Assembly: GCA_038529265.1 (NCBI GenBank)
Contig: JBCBDX010000009.1
Location: forward strand, 1 to 64,000
Direction of reading: 5' to 3'
Source: JBCBDX01 sp038529265
Lineage (GTDB): Bacteria > Pseudomonadota > Alphaproteobacteria > Rhizobiales > Rhizobiaceae
DNA: 64,000 nucleotides
Shown here one piece after another: positions 42,185 through 50,490 of the stretch. Numbering within the stretch: the stretch's first letter is position 1; each line of letters begins with the position of its first letter. The translations under genes were made by a program, and so were the position numbers. The notes under the pieces are model-generated. The model ran no database searches. It worked only from the letters and a program-made list of their open reading frames with translations, and was not told the DNA's origin.

Positions 42185-43000
42185 ATGAGTTTCTCAAAAG
42201 GTTTTCGCATCGCGGCTATCGCGATGACACTTTCATTAGGCGCAACATCTGCATATGCAGCTGCTTGCGGCAATAACTCCAGCGGCTTTGAAGCTTGGAA
42301 GGCATCTTTTGCCAATGAGGCACGCGCTGCTGGTGTGGGCAACAAGGGGCTTCGCGCGCTTGCTTCAGCAAAATATGCAAGCAAGACGATTGCTGCTGAC
42401 CGCAACCAGAAGTCGTTCCGATATTCACTTGATAAGTTCATGCAAGTGCGCGGCTCTGCCACCATTGTGCGCAAAGGCATTGCCGAAAAGAAACGCAACG
42501 CAGGTTTGTACCAGCGGCTGGAGGCAAGATATGGTGTCACGCCTGGTGTCTTGATCGCCATTCATGGCATGGAAACAGCTTTTGGCGGCTTTATGGGTAA
42601 TGCCAATGTTGTCTCTGCGATTACAACATTGGCATATGATTGCCGCCGACCAGCTTTCTTTACACCGCATGCGATTGCAGCATTGAAGCTGGTTGATCGC
42701 GGTGTCTTGTCTGCCAACTCACGGGGTGCGATGCATGGCGAGTGGGGGCACACCCAGTTCCTGCCGAACAATGTGATCAAATATGGTGTCGATGGTGACG
42801 GTAATGGCCGCGTCGACCTGGCGCGATCCAAGGCTGACGCGCTGGCATCAACGGCCAACTTCCTCGTTGGTCACGGTTGGCGCCGTGGTGCCGGGTACCA
42901 AAAAGGCCAGACTAACTTCCGTGCAATCCGCGGTTGGAACGCAGCTGGCGTTTATCAGCAAGCAATCGCGATTATGGCAAAGCAGATCGACGAAGGCTGA
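42185..43000 (+). CDS. Lytic murein transglycosylase (MltB-like, SLT_2)
   Basis: A 271-residue exported enzyme with a signal peptide ('FRIAAIAMTLSLGATSAYA', cleavage near residue 25). The MltB-type catalytic Glu is in 'GVLIAIHGMETAFGGFMGNANVVSAITTLAYDCRRPAFF', and 'GEWGHTQFLPNNVIKYGVDGDGNGRVDLARSKADALASTANFL' continues the domain. There is no C-terminal peptidoglycan-binding domain, so it is a short form. AGGGGAG precedes ATG 42185. A strong terminator follows. Confidence 0.92.
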   Translation: MSFSKGFRIAAIAMTLSLGATSAYAAACGNNSSGFEAWKASFANEARAAGVGNKGLRALASAKYASKTIAADRNQKSFRYSLDKFMQVRGSATIVRKGIAEKKRNAGLYQRLEARYGVTPGVLIAIHGMETAFGGFMGNANVVSAITTLAYDCRRPAFFTPHAIAALKLVDRGVLSANSRGAMHGEWGHTQFLPNNVIKYGVDGDGNGRVDLARSKADALASTANFLVGHGWRRGAGYQKGQTNFRAIRGWNAAGVYQQAIAIMAKQIDEG

Positions 43001-43022
43001 TTGTTCAAACAGTTTAGATAGG

Positions 43023-43057
43023 AAAACCCGCTGTCACATGGTGTGACAGCGGGTTTT
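43023..43057. terminator. Strong bidirectional terminator between MltB-like gene and rpmF
   Basis: A perfect 16-bp inverted repeat, arms 43023-43038 and 43042-43057 with a 3-nt loop, starts with AAAA and ends with TTTT. It lies 22 nt after the plus-strand lytic transglycosylase stop and 24 nt from the stop of minus-strand rpmF. The U-tract in each direction suits a terminator for both converging transcripts. Confidence 0.9.
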
Positions 43058-43080
43058 CATGTCGTCTTGGTGAAAAGACC

Positions 43081-43263
43081 TTAGTCTTCCTTCACACTCA
43101 AAACTTGGCGACCGCGGTACATGCCGGTTTTCAGATCGATGTGGTGCGGGCGGCGAAGTTCGCCTGAAGACTTGTCTTCAACATAGGAAGGGTTCTTCAG
43201 CGCGTCAGACGAGCGACGCATGCCGCGTTTCGCGCGGGTCACTTTTCGCTTCGGTACTGCCAT
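43081..43263 (-). CDS. rpmF: 50S ribosomal protein L32
   Basis: A 60-residue L32 with the alphaproteobacterial start 'MAVPKRKVTRAKRGMRRSSDAL' and 'PHHIDLKTGMYRGRQV' towards the end. It sits near the peptidyl-transferase region of the large subunit. The zinc-binding Cys residues of other L32s are absent, as expected in this group. ATG 43263 begins the conserved protein; the longer frame adds 32 unrelated residues. Confidence 0.97.
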   Translation of the reverse strand: MAVPKRKVTRAKRGMRRSSDALKNPSYVEDKSSGELRRPHHIDLKTGMYRGRQVLSVKED

Positions 43264-43414
43264 TTCAATAACTCCAGAACGTTCACACGCCGGGTTCGTC
43301 CGGTAGGTTTGTCCGGCCGCAACTTCCGCCATGCATTGGAAAGTGGTGGGCACATACACAAAGAATCTTCATTTGAGAAGACGGGTTAGCAAAAAATAGC
43401 TGACAATGCGCCCG

Positions 43415-44236
43415 CTATGGTGAAACGCAGCCAATATAGGCACCAGATTGACGTGCTCGGCGCTCCACGACATTGGCAACCCGGTTCATGCCACTGCTTG
43501 GTTGGGCGGGATCACGCGCATAGGGGTTCGGCAATGTGACAGCTAAAAGCGCGGCTTGCCGCCTGGAGAGATTGTCTGCCTCCCGGCCAAAATGATGGGG
43601 TGCTGCTGCGCCAATGCCATAAATCCCGTCGCCCCATTCTGCGATGTTCAAGTAAATTTCCATGATCCGGTCTTTGGGCAAAACAAAGTCAATCCAGATT
43701 GCCAGCGGGATTTCCAGGGCTTTTCGCACGTAGGATCGCCCACCCCAAAGGAACAGGTTTTTCGCAGTTTGCATGGTGATGGTCGACGCGCCGCGCGTGC
43801 GTTCGCCTGCCAGTGCGGCCTCTACGACAGCTCTTAGTTCACCCAGATCAACTCCATAGTGATTACAGAACTGACCATCCTCTGAAATCAAAACGGATTG
43901 GACGAGATTGGGGCTTATGTCCTCTAGGTCCGTCCAACTGCGCTCAAATGATTGCAAGGTGACACTGTCAGCGAGCATCAGCGTTGATGCCGGTCTCACA
44001 AACTCAAAGCGGTAAAGCACCGTGAGGACCAGCGGTGTTGAAACGATCAGGCAAAGGGCCAAAAACGAGCGCCAGAAAACAATGCGCCAGCGCAAATGTC
44101 TTAATCGCTGCATAAAGCGGGGTTTTGACTTCCGGGTTCTTGAAGTTGCCTTGCCGGTTTTTTTGGTTGACTTACCCAAAATATAGAGTTCCCGGCTTGT
44201 GAAATTCGTCTTTTGCTTCAAATGGTCATCCGACAT
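43415..44236 (-). CDS. mtgA: Monofunctional biosynthetic peptidoglycan transglycosylase
   Basis: A 273-residue MtgA with a cytoplasmic basic N-terminus of about 50 residues, one membrane helix at about 52-75 ('FWRSFLALCLIVSTPLVLTVLYRF') and the GT51 domain. Motif 1 is 'LISEDGQFCNHYGVDLGEL' (catalytic Glu), motif 2 'RGASTITMQTAKNLFLW', motif 3 'EIPLAIWIDFVLPKDRIMEIYLNIAEWGDGIYGIGAAAPHHF'. It polymerises lipid II glycan. It is divergent from ispA with only 17 nt between starts, so both promoters lie in the opposite coding regions or are shared. Confidence 0.95.
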   Translation of the reverse strand: MSDDHLKQKTNFTSRELYILGKSTKKTGKATSRTRKSKPRFMQRLRHLRWRIVFWRSFLALCLIVSTPLVLTVLYRFEFVRPASTLMLADSVTLQSFERSWTDLEDISPNLVQSVLISEDGQFCNHYGVDLGELRAVVEAALAGERTRGASTITMQTAKNLFLWGGRSYVRKALEIPLAIWIDFVLPKDRIMEIYLNIAEWGDGIYGIGAAAPHHFGREADNLSRRQAALLAVTLPNPYARDPAQPSSGMNRVANVVERRARQSGAYIGCVSP

Positions 44237-44253
44237 CTACCGCTTATAACGAG

Positions 44254-45195
44254 ATGACGATCAATCAAAGACCCTCACCCATGAAACATCTGGCCCATGA
44301 CGCATTTGCCAAAAAGCTGAATAGCTGCGCCGCGCTTGTTTCGGACTACTTGGATGGTGTGCTCGGCGAGTTGGCACGCGATGGTGAAGCTGGCACGCCG
44401 CAACAACTGACGGATGCCATGCGCCATGGCGCACTCAATGGCGGCAAAAGGCTTCGACCCTTTCTCGTGTTGGAAACGGCACAAATGTTGGGCGTCGCTA
44501 TGGAGGATGTACTGGATATAGCCGCGGCGCTTGAGTGCATTCATTGCTACTCGCTGGTTCATGACGACCTACCATCAATGGACGATGATGACCTGCGGCG
44601 CGGCCAGCCCACCGTTCATATCGCGTTTGATGAGGCCACCGCCATTTTGGCAGGTGATGCGCTGTTGACCCTGGCATTTGATTTGGTAACGCGCCCTGCA
44701 TCGCTCAGGCCTGAGCAGAAATTGATGCTTGTTGAAAAGATGGCACGAGCCGCCGGACGCGGTGGCATGGTCGGCGGTCAAGTATTGGACCTTGCTTTCG
44801 AAAACAGCGGCGGTAGTGCCGCTTTGATCACTCAAATTCATGCAATGAAAACCGGTGCACTCCTGCGTTTTGCCTGTGAGGCTGGTGCCATTTGCGCAAG
44901 TGCATCACTCAGTGAAAGGTCGGCGCTTGTCCAGTATGGAGAAACAATTGGAGTTATCTTTCAACTGGCCGATGACTTGCTCGATGTGACCGCCAGCACC
45001 GGGACGTTGGGCAAAACAGCCGGCAAGGATATCGATGCCGGCAAAATCACGCATATTGCTCTGCACGGTGAGGAATGGGCGCGCAATCGATTAAGTGAAT
45101 TGGTTGGGGCAGCTGACGCCTGTCTGGAACCCTTTGGTGACTGCGCAAACATCTTAAGTGCGGCAGCGCACTTTGCCGCTTATCGCGATCATTGA
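44254..45195 (+). CDS. ispA: Polyprenyl (farnesyl/geranyl-type) diphosphate synthase
   Basis: A 313-residue trans-prenyltransferase. First Asp-rich motif 'HDDLPSMDDDDLRRGQPT' and second 'FQLADDLLDVTASTGTLGKTAGKD' bind the diphosphates. 'GALNGGKRLRPFLVLETAQML' is the isopentenyl-PP site. The two residues between the paired aspartates in the first motif, as in E. coli IspA (bacterial FPP synthase type), support a C15 product. ATG 44254 is used; ATG 44281 (MKHLAHDAF) is an alternative start. Confidence 0.93.
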   Translation: MTINQRPSPMKHLAHDAFAKKLNSCAALVSDYLDGVLGELARDGEAGTPQQLTDAMRHGALNGGKRLRPFLVLETAQMLGVAMEDVLDIAAALECIHCYSLVHDDLPSMDDDDLRRGQPTVHIAFDEATAILAGDALLTLAFDLVTRPASLRPEQKLMLVEKMARAAGRGGMVGGQVLDLAFENSGGSAALITQIHAMKTGALLRFACEAGAICASASLSERSALVQYGETIGVIFQLADDLLDVTASTGTLGKTAGKDIDAGKITHIALHGEEWARNRLSELVGAADACLEPFGDCANILSAAAHFAAYRDH

Positions 45196-45199
45196 CGCC

Positions 45200-46057
45200 T
45201 TAGTTTTTTCGGACAATGCAAGGCGTTCCACGCGCTTTGAGTTGACTACACAACGCGTTGGCTGCTGATCTACTCTCCTCGCCAATGCGCACCGCGTATA
45301 TAGGTCGGCTGCCTCTCGATGTCGGCAACTGGCTGACTGCCACAGGCCGCGCGCCGATCAAGGAACCATTGCGTGTTTTGATGTTGGCCCATTTGCGTTC
45401 GGCGACGGCTCTTTGAAAGTGCCCAGCAACTTGAACCGCCCAGGGCATCACGAACGTTTGTGCCATGGAGCTGCCGCTATCGGCTCCAAGCGGTAGACCA
45501 ACACAGGCATCCTGAAAGGATCGAGCTTTGCTCAAGGGCTTTTGCTCCACTTGTCGGCGCCGGTCTCTAAAGGTTTCCGCTGGTTCTCCTGTGATTTCCA
45601 GCACATAGTTTTCGGTTTCCAAAGGCAGTGTTGTTGCACCTGAAAGCCACTGGCTTACGCGCTCTTCGCCGGCATTATAGGCTGCGGCTGCCAAGCCGAG
45701 GTTGCCGAAATTCACCCGCAGATAGCCAAGATATTCAGCAGATTTCGGAATTGCTTTTCGTGGGTTAAATGGGTCATCCAGGCCGCGCCGCTCTGCTGTT
45801 GCAGGCATGAATTGTGCAATTCCTTGTGCACCTGCCGGCGAAACCGCATTCGGATCGAACCGGCTCTCTTTCCAGATCAATCGCGCAAAATATGCCGGCG
45901 GCAAGCCGTTTTGCCTGGCCTCGGTTTCGATCAAGCGACAGATACCAAAGATTGAAACCGGCTCGTTAAGTGTTCTTAACTGAGCAAAAGCCTGACTCGT
46001 TACGAGAACGAAACAAAATAAAGCAAGTATGCCGAGTGCTTCTCGGTTAAGCCGCAT
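45200..46057 (-). CDS. Lytic transglycosylase (SLT) with C-terminal SPOR-like region
   Basis: A 285-residue exported enzyme with a signal peptide ('ALGILALFCFVLVTSQAFA', about residues 7-25). The SLT domain shows 'RLIWKESRFDPNAVSPAGAQGIAQFMPATAERRG' (catalytic Glu in KES) and 'LAAAAYNAGEERVSQWLSG'. The C-terminus 'IYAVRIGEESRSAANALCSQLKARGTPCIVRKN' looks like a SPOR-type sequence that binds denuded glycan at septa. That combination would direct it to division sites. Start 46057 lies inside the last 11 nt of ispG. Confidence 0.82.
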   Translation of the reverse strand: MRLNREALGILALFCFVLVTSQAFAQLRTLNEPVSIFGICRLIETEARQNGLPPAYFARLIWKESRFDPNAVSPAGAQGIAQFMPATAERRGLDDPFNPRKAIPKSAEYLGYLRVNFGNLGLAAAAYNAGEERVSQWLSGATTLPLETENYVLEITGEPAETFRDRRRQVEQKPLSKARSFQDACVGLPLGADSGSSMAQTFVMPWAVQVAGHFQRAVAERKWANIKTRNGSLIGARPVAVSQLPTSRGSRPIYAVRIGEESRSAANALCSQLKARGTPCIVRKN

Positions 46058-47312
46058 CGGAGCTGGCAGCATGTCCGTAGCGCTGGTCGATATAGTTTTT
46101 GACCATCGCTTCGAAGTCACCGGCAATATTGTCGCCCCGCAGTGTCGCTGCTTTCTTGCCATCGATATAGACCGGCGCTGCGGGTGTTTCGCCAGTACCG
46201 GGTAGTGAAACACCGATGTCGGCATGTTTGGATTCGCCAGGTCCATTCACAATACAACCCATCACGGCGACTTTGAGATTTTCGACGCCCGGATATTGCT
46301 CGCGCCAAACTGGCATATTCTTACGCAGATCGTCCTCGATCTTGCGCGCCAGCTCCTGGAAAACAGTGGACGTGGTGCGCCCGCAGCCGGGGCAAGCGGC
46401 AACAACCGGCAAGAACTGGCGGAATCCCATCGTTTGCAGAAGTTCCTGAGCCACCTGCACTTCCTTGCGGCGGTCGCCATTGGGTTCCGGTGTCAAGGAA
46501 ATGCGAATTGTGTCGCCGATGCCCTGCTGCAACAAAATGGATAGCGCTGCTGAAGAAGCGACGATGCCTTTGGAACCCATGCCTGCTTCGGTGAGGCCCA
46601 AATGAAGCGCATAGTCGCAACGTGCGGCCAAATCAGTGTAGACACCAATCAAATCCTGCACTTGGCTGACCTTGGCAGAAAGCAGAATCTTGTTTCGTGG
46701 AAGGCCGGTTTTTTCCGCCAATTGTGCAGATAAAAGCGCTGACTGAATGATGGTTTCGCGCATCACCTCGGCGGCGGAAAGTGGAGAGCCTTTCTCCTGG
46801 TTCTCGTCCATCAGCTTTGTGAGCAGTTCTTGATCAAGCGATCCCCAGTTCACGCCGATACGAACTGGCTTGTCATATCGGATCGCCATTTCCACAATAT
46901 CGATGAATTGCGTATCGCGTTTGTTTTTAAAGCCCACATTGCCCGGGTTAATGCGATACTTTGCCAATGCTTCAGCGCAGGCTGGATGATCGGCCAGTAA
47001 TTTGTGGCCAATATAGTGGAAGTCACCGACCAGAGGCACATCAAAACCGAGCCGTTCCAGGCGTTCACGAACCTTTGGCACTGCCGCAGCGCTTTCATCG
47101 CGATCGACGGTAATGCGCACCACTTCCGAACCGGCGGTATAGAGATCGGCAACTTGTTTAACCGTGGCATCGATATCTGCGGTGTCGGTGTTCGTCATGG
47201 ACTGGACAACTACTGGTGCATCGCCACCGACCATTACACCGCCGACGTTGACCGGCACCGATCTGCGCCGCGGGAACATATGTCCAATATAGTTGACGCC
47301 TGTGTCTGTCAT
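46047..47312 (-). CDS. ispG: 4-hydroxy-3-methylbut-2-en-1-yl diphosphate synthase IspG
   Basis: A 421-residue [4Fe-4S] enzyme (GcpE) of the non-mevalonate pathway that makes HMBPP. The N-terminal TIM barrel includes 'PVVVQSMTNTDTADIDATVKQV'. The cluster-binding end has 'VAACPGCGRTTSTVFQELA' and 'AVMGCIVNGPGESKHADIGVS' with all three Cys present. Start ATG 47312 begins 'MTDTGVNYIGHMFPRR'. It is transcribed with the lytic transglycosylase downstream (11-nt overlap). Confidence 0.97.
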   Translation of the reverse strand: MTDTGVNYIGHMFPRRRSVPVNVGGVMVGGDAPVVVQSMTNTDTADIDATVKQVADLYTAGSEVVRITVDRDESAAAVPKVRERLERLGFDVPLVGDFHYIGHKLLADHPACAEALAKYRINPGNVGFKNKRDTQFIDIVEMAIRYDKPVRIGVNWGSLDQELLTKLMDENQEKGSPLSAAEVMRETIIQSALLSAQLAEKTGLPRNKILLSAKVSQVQDLIGVYTDLAARCDYALHLGLTEAGMGSKGIVASSAALSILLQQGIGDTIRISLTPEPNGDRRKEVQVAQELLQTMGFRQFLPVVAACPGCGRTTSTVFQELARKIEDDLRKNMPVWREQYPGVENLKVAVMGCIVNGPGESKHADIGVSLPGTGETPAAPVYIDGKKAATLRGDNIAGDFEAMVKNYIDQRYGHAASSDAA

Positions 47313-47362
47313 TTAAACATCCTGAAATGCTCATTTATCTCTAATCAAGCATCTGGCGACAT

Positions 47363-47713
47363 TCAAGCAAATGCGGATCGCCAAGCCTCTTTGTCAAAGC
47401 CTGTGAGCACATTTGTTCCGTTGGAGCCAACCGGGCGTTTGATCAGACGTGGGTCCTGAAGCATGGCGTTCAGCTTGCTTGCGTCGGTTGCCAAGATCGC
47501 GTTGCGTTCGACATCATCCATCTTTTTCAGTGTTTGTGACTTTTCGTTGAAAACAGCGTCTATACCCGCAGCTGCAACCCATTCGTCTAGTTGGGCTGCA
47601 AGGTCATCAACTTTATTAAAGTGCGCGTAATCGTGCTCGACCCCCATGTTAGTCGCCCAATCGCGAGCTTTTTTGACGGTGGTGCAGCCTGCATACCCAT
47701 AGACGTGTAACAT
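47363..47713 (-). CDS. ArsC/Spx/YffB-family thioredoxin-fold protein
   Basis: A 116-residue protein with the thioredoxin-like fold of arsenate-reductase-related proteins: 'LHVYGYAGCTTVKKARDW' (single Cys in place of a CXXC), then the helical 'LKKMDDVERNAILATDASKLNAMLQDPRLIKRPVG' with the conserved Pro of the fold near the end (RPVG). One Cys is typical of YffB/ArsC-type reductases. Substrate is unknown. ATG 47713 was chosen; ATGs at 47728 and 47731 would add a few basic residues. Confidence 0.82.
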   Translation of the reverse strand: MLHVYGYAGCTTVKKARDWATNMGVEHDYAHFNKVDDLAAQLDEWVAAAGIDAVFNEKSQTLKKMDDVERNAILATDASKLNAMLQDPRLIKRPVGSNGTNVLTGFDKEAWRSAFA

Positions 47714-47775
47714 TTGTCGCTTTCTCATCATGCACTTGTGTCATCCCTAGATGACATTCTGAGTTGCGATGATTA

Positions 47776-47790
47776 TGTTGCAGCGCAACA
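47776..47790. promoter_or_regulatory. 15-bp palindrome upstream of bdhA
   Basis: TGTTGC at 47776-47781 and GCAACA at 47785-47790 flank AGC, 40 nt before the bdhA start. The TTGC-N3-GCAA type resembles binding sites reported for the polyhydroxybutyrate-sensing regulator PhaR of alphaproteobacteria (recalled motif CTGC-N3/4-GCAG), but the match is loose. It sits in a plausible operator position. Confidence 0.35.
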
Positions 47791-47829
47791 CAATCAAAGC
47801 GTCAAATGTCGTGCATAAGGGGAACCATC

Positions 47830-48618
47830 ATGACTGACAAGAAAACCGCCGTGGTTACTGGGTCGAACTCGGGGATCGGCCTCGGCATAGCTCGTTCATT
47901 GGCTGCGGAAGGCCATAACGTCGTCATCAATTCTTACACTGACAGTGATGAAGATCATGCGTTGGCCGCTGAAATCGCCAAAGAACATGGCAATGAAACG
48001 GTTTATGTCTCCGCTGATTTGTCCAAAGCCGACATGTCACGCATGCTGGTTGAGAAAGCTGCCGAGAAGTTTGGGTCTGTTGATATTTTGGTCAATAATG
48101 CTGGCATCCAGCATGTGGCTCCAATCGAAGACTTTCCGGTTGGAAAATGGGATGCGATCATCGCGATCAACATGTCTTCGGCCTTTCACACTTCTGCTGT
48201 TGCCGTACCCATGATGAAGGAAAAGGGCTGGGGCCGGATCGTCAACGTCGCTTCGGCACATGGTTTGACGGCGTCGCCCTACAAGGCTGCATATGTGGCT
48301 GCCAAACATGGTGTCGTTGGTCTTTCCAAAGTCACCGCATTGGAGTTTGCAGAAGCCAAGATTAATGCGACCTGCAATGCGTTGTGTCCTGGCTATGTGC
48401 TGACGCCGCTCGTCGAGGGTCAAATTGAAGACCAGATGAAGGCGCATGGTATGGATCGTGAAGAGGTTCTCGACAAAGTCATGTTGACCCGCCAGCCAAC
48501 GCGTCAATTTGCAACGGTCGAACAGATGGGAGCAACGACGGTTTTCTTATGTTCTGATGCCGCTAGCCAGATTACCGGAACCGCGATCTCGGTTGATGGT
48601 GGATGGACGGCTCTTTAA
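47830..48618 (+). CDS. bdhA: 3-hydroxybutyrate dehydrogenase
   Basis: A 262-residue classical SDR. It oxidises D-3-hydroxybutyrate, released from PHB, to acetoacetate with NAD. Cofactor motif 'VVTGSNSGIGLGIARSLA'; 'VDILVNNAGIQHVAPIEDFP' (NNAG); catalytic Ser and Tyr-x3-Lys in 'VNVASAHGLTASPYKAAYVAAKHGVVGLSK'. 'LLTRQPTRQF' near the C-terminus and 'QITGTAISVDGGWTAL' at the end match BdhA. AAGGGGAA lies before ATG 47830. The patatin gene follows 18 nt on. Confidence 0.92.
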   Translation: MTDKKTAVVTGSNSGIGLGIARSLAAEGHNVVINSYTDSDEDHALAAEIAKEHGNETVYVSADLSKADMSRMLVEKAAEKFGSVDILVNNAGIQHVAPIEDFPVGKWDAIIAINMSSAFHTSAVAVPMMKEKGWGRIVNVASAHGLTASPYKAAYVAAKHGVVGLSKVTALEFAEAKINATCNALCPGYVLTPLVEGQIEDQMKAHGMDREEVLDKVMLTRQPTRQFATVEQMGATTVFLCSDAASQITGTAISVDGGWTAL

Positions 48619-48636
48619 GGACGCAAAGACATCTCC

Positions 48637-49761
48637 ATGGCCAAAAAGTCTAACGGTAAGTCGGCTAATAAAGTTATCAATCTTGCACTCCAGGGCGGTG
48701 GTTCGCATGGTGCTTTCACCTGGGGTGTTCTTGACGCGCTGCTGGAAGATGGCCGCGTTTCCTTTGAAGCTGTTTCAGGAACGAGCGCCGGTGCCATGAA
48801 TGCGGTTGCTCTTGCCGATGGCTGGACGCGTGGGGGGCGCGATGGCGCCCGTGAACGACTGGATATTTTCTGGCGGGCGGTAGCTCGCAAAGGCATGTTT
48901 TCACCGATCCAAAGAACGCCGTGGGATGTCTGGTTCGGTAATTTCTCTTTTGAGAATTCTCCGACATTCAGGTTCTATGATCTCCTGTCACGTGTGTTTT
49001 CGCCTTACGACACGAACCCACTTGATATCAATCCGCTCCGCGATGTGGTCGAGGAAGTCATCGATTTTGAGAATGTGACCCACTGCAATGCTTTTAAGTG
49101 CTTTGTCTCTGCGACCAGCGTACAGACCGGCAAAGTTCGTGTTTTCAATCGTGATGAAATCGATTGTCAAGCTGTGATGGCGTCCGCCTGTCTTCCGACT
49201 TTGTTCAAGGCTGTTGAGATTGATGGTGTTCCCTATTGGGATGGCGGTTTTGGTGGCAATCCGGTTCTATTTCCGTTTTTTTATGAGACGGATACCGAAG
49301 ATTGCTTGCTCGTTCAGATCAATCCGATTGACCGCATGGAAACGCCTAGAACAGCGCAAGAAATTCAAGACCGCATGAATGAGATTACGTTCAATGCGGC
49401 ATTGCTACGGGAGTTTCGAGCAATTGAATTCGTTAGACGACTGAAAGAAACCGGCCGTCTTGAAGGCACGAACTACTCAGCCATCCGCATGCATCGCATT
49501 GCTGCAGACCCGATCGTTGAAGAGCTTTCCGCTGCATCCAAGCTCAACGCAGAACTCGATTTTCTTCTTTACATGCGCGACATGGGCCGCGCCGCGGCGG
49601 AGGACTTTTTAGAAAGTTCCTTTGACAAAATCGGTGTTGAACCGACGCTTAATCTGGAAGAGGAGATCAAGGTCCAGTTGCACGCTATCGCGCCCGAGGA
49701 ACGCCCCATGGGGCGGCGCATGTCGGATGCTTTCAAGCGATTTGGGCGACGGAAGGGCTGA
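48637..49761 (+). CDS. Patatin-like phospholipase
   Basis: A 374-residue patatin-fold serine hydrolase. Oxyanion motif 'LQGGGSHGAFTWGVLDALLED' (about 18-38), nucleophile 'GTSAG' (Ser50) and the catalytic Asp in 'YWDGGFGGNPVLF' (Asp202) are all present. It is close to the bdhA-linked patatins of rhizobia, which may act in turnover of stored polyester or lipid. The reaction is not proven. There is no signal peptide. It ends 29 nt inside the convergent TetR gene, whose last codons overlap its own. Confidence 0.88.
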   Translation: MAKKSNGKSANKVINLALQGGGSHGAFTWGVLDALLEDGRVSFEAVSGTSAGAMNAVALADGWTRGGRDGARERLDIFWRAVARKGMFSPIQRTPWDVWFGNFSFENSPTFRFYDLLSRVFSPYDTNPLDINPLRDVVEEVIDFENVTHCNAFKCFVSATSVQTGKVRVFNRDEIDCQAVMASACLPTLFKAVEIDGVPYWDGGFGGNPVLFPFFYETDTEDCLLVQINPIDRMETPRTAQEIQDRMNEITFNAALLREFRAIEFVRRLKETGRLEGTNYSAIRMHRIAADPIVEELSAASKLNAELDFLLYMRDMGRAAAEDFLESSFDKIGVEPTLNLEEEIKVQLHAIAPEERPMGRRMSDAFKRFGRRKG

Positions 49762-50368
49762 ATTCTTCAGTTTCGGAAGCTTTCTGCGCGGTTAAAGCGC
49801 CGACAAAAAAGCGTACCGTGGTATAAATGGCATCATTGACCTTTTCGCCGCGCATGCATCGGGTACGCAAGCCTTCCATCGTGTGATCAAATAACTGGGC
49901 AGCCTCTTGCGCCGTTACGTTGACCAAAGAAAGCTGAATTTCGCCACGCTCTTGGGCTTCGCTGAAGGCTCTTGTCAGCAAGGCAGTGAAGCGTGAGTTC
50001 CAAACCTCTTCGAGATCGTGGGCAATCTCATCATTGACCGCCATGAGTTCCATGCCATGCGGTGTCGCTTCCACCATCGCATTCATTTCAATAACGGAGA
50101 CTTCGATGGCACGCGTCAGGCGCTGTTTGAAATCTGAATTGGTGTTGAGCTCGACTTCGGCTTTGGCGAGTGACACTTCACAAAAGCGGGCTGATAACGC
50201 TCGAAAGATGTCCGTCTTGTTTTTGAAGAACTGATAAAGTGCCGGTCGGGACATTCCTGCCGCACGCGCAATGTCGTCCATCGAGGTCTTGCGAAACCCG
50301 TAGGTTATGAAGACTTCGAACGACGCTTTGAGAATCACGCCTTTTTTGTCAGTAGGAAAGTTAAGCAT
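49733..50368 (-). CDS. TetR-family transcriptional repressor of the adjacent RND pump
   Basis: A 211-residue TetR protein. The HTH is at about 8-55 ('GVILKASFEVFITYGFRKTSMDDIARAAGMSRPALYQFFKNK'). The ligand-binding C-domain is at 60-200. It is divergent from the membrane-fusion-protein gene across about 120 nt that contain a 23-bp palindrome, so it likely represses both itself and the pump until an inducer binds. The 3' end overlaps the patatin gene by 29 nt. Confidence 0.9.
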   Translation of the reverse strand: MLNFPTDKKGVILKASFEVFITYGFRKTSMDDIARAAGMSRPALYQFFKNKTDIFRALSARFCEVSLAKAEVELNTNSDFKQRLTRAIEVSVIEMNAMVEATPHGMELMAVNDEIAHDLEEVWNSRFTALLTRAFSEAQERGEIQLSLVNVTAQEAAQLFDHTMEGLRTRCMRGEKVNDAIYTTVRFFVGALTAQKASETEEFSPSVAQIA

Positions 50369-50370
50369 GA

Positions 50371-50404
50371 TTGACGTTATGACAAAATTTGATATTTTGT
50401 CAAA
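50371..50404. promoter_or_regulatory. Divergent promoter with 23-bp TetR operator palindrome
   Basis: TGACAAAAT at 50380-50388 and ATTTTGTCA at 50394-50402 are exact inverted repeats around a 5-nt spacer. The element overlaps promoter-like hexamers on both strands. On plus there is TTGACG 50371-50376 with TATTTT 50393-50398 (spacing 16). On minus there is TTGACA (50403 down to 50398) and an A/T-rich -10 about 17 nt on. A repressor bound here would block both genes. Confidence 0.75.
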
Positions 50405-50490
50405 AGCTTATGGGGCACATTCACTGTTAATTGACGTGTTCCTGTTTGAGTTTTTTACAGCAACCGCAAATGCCAGAACGGAATAAATAG

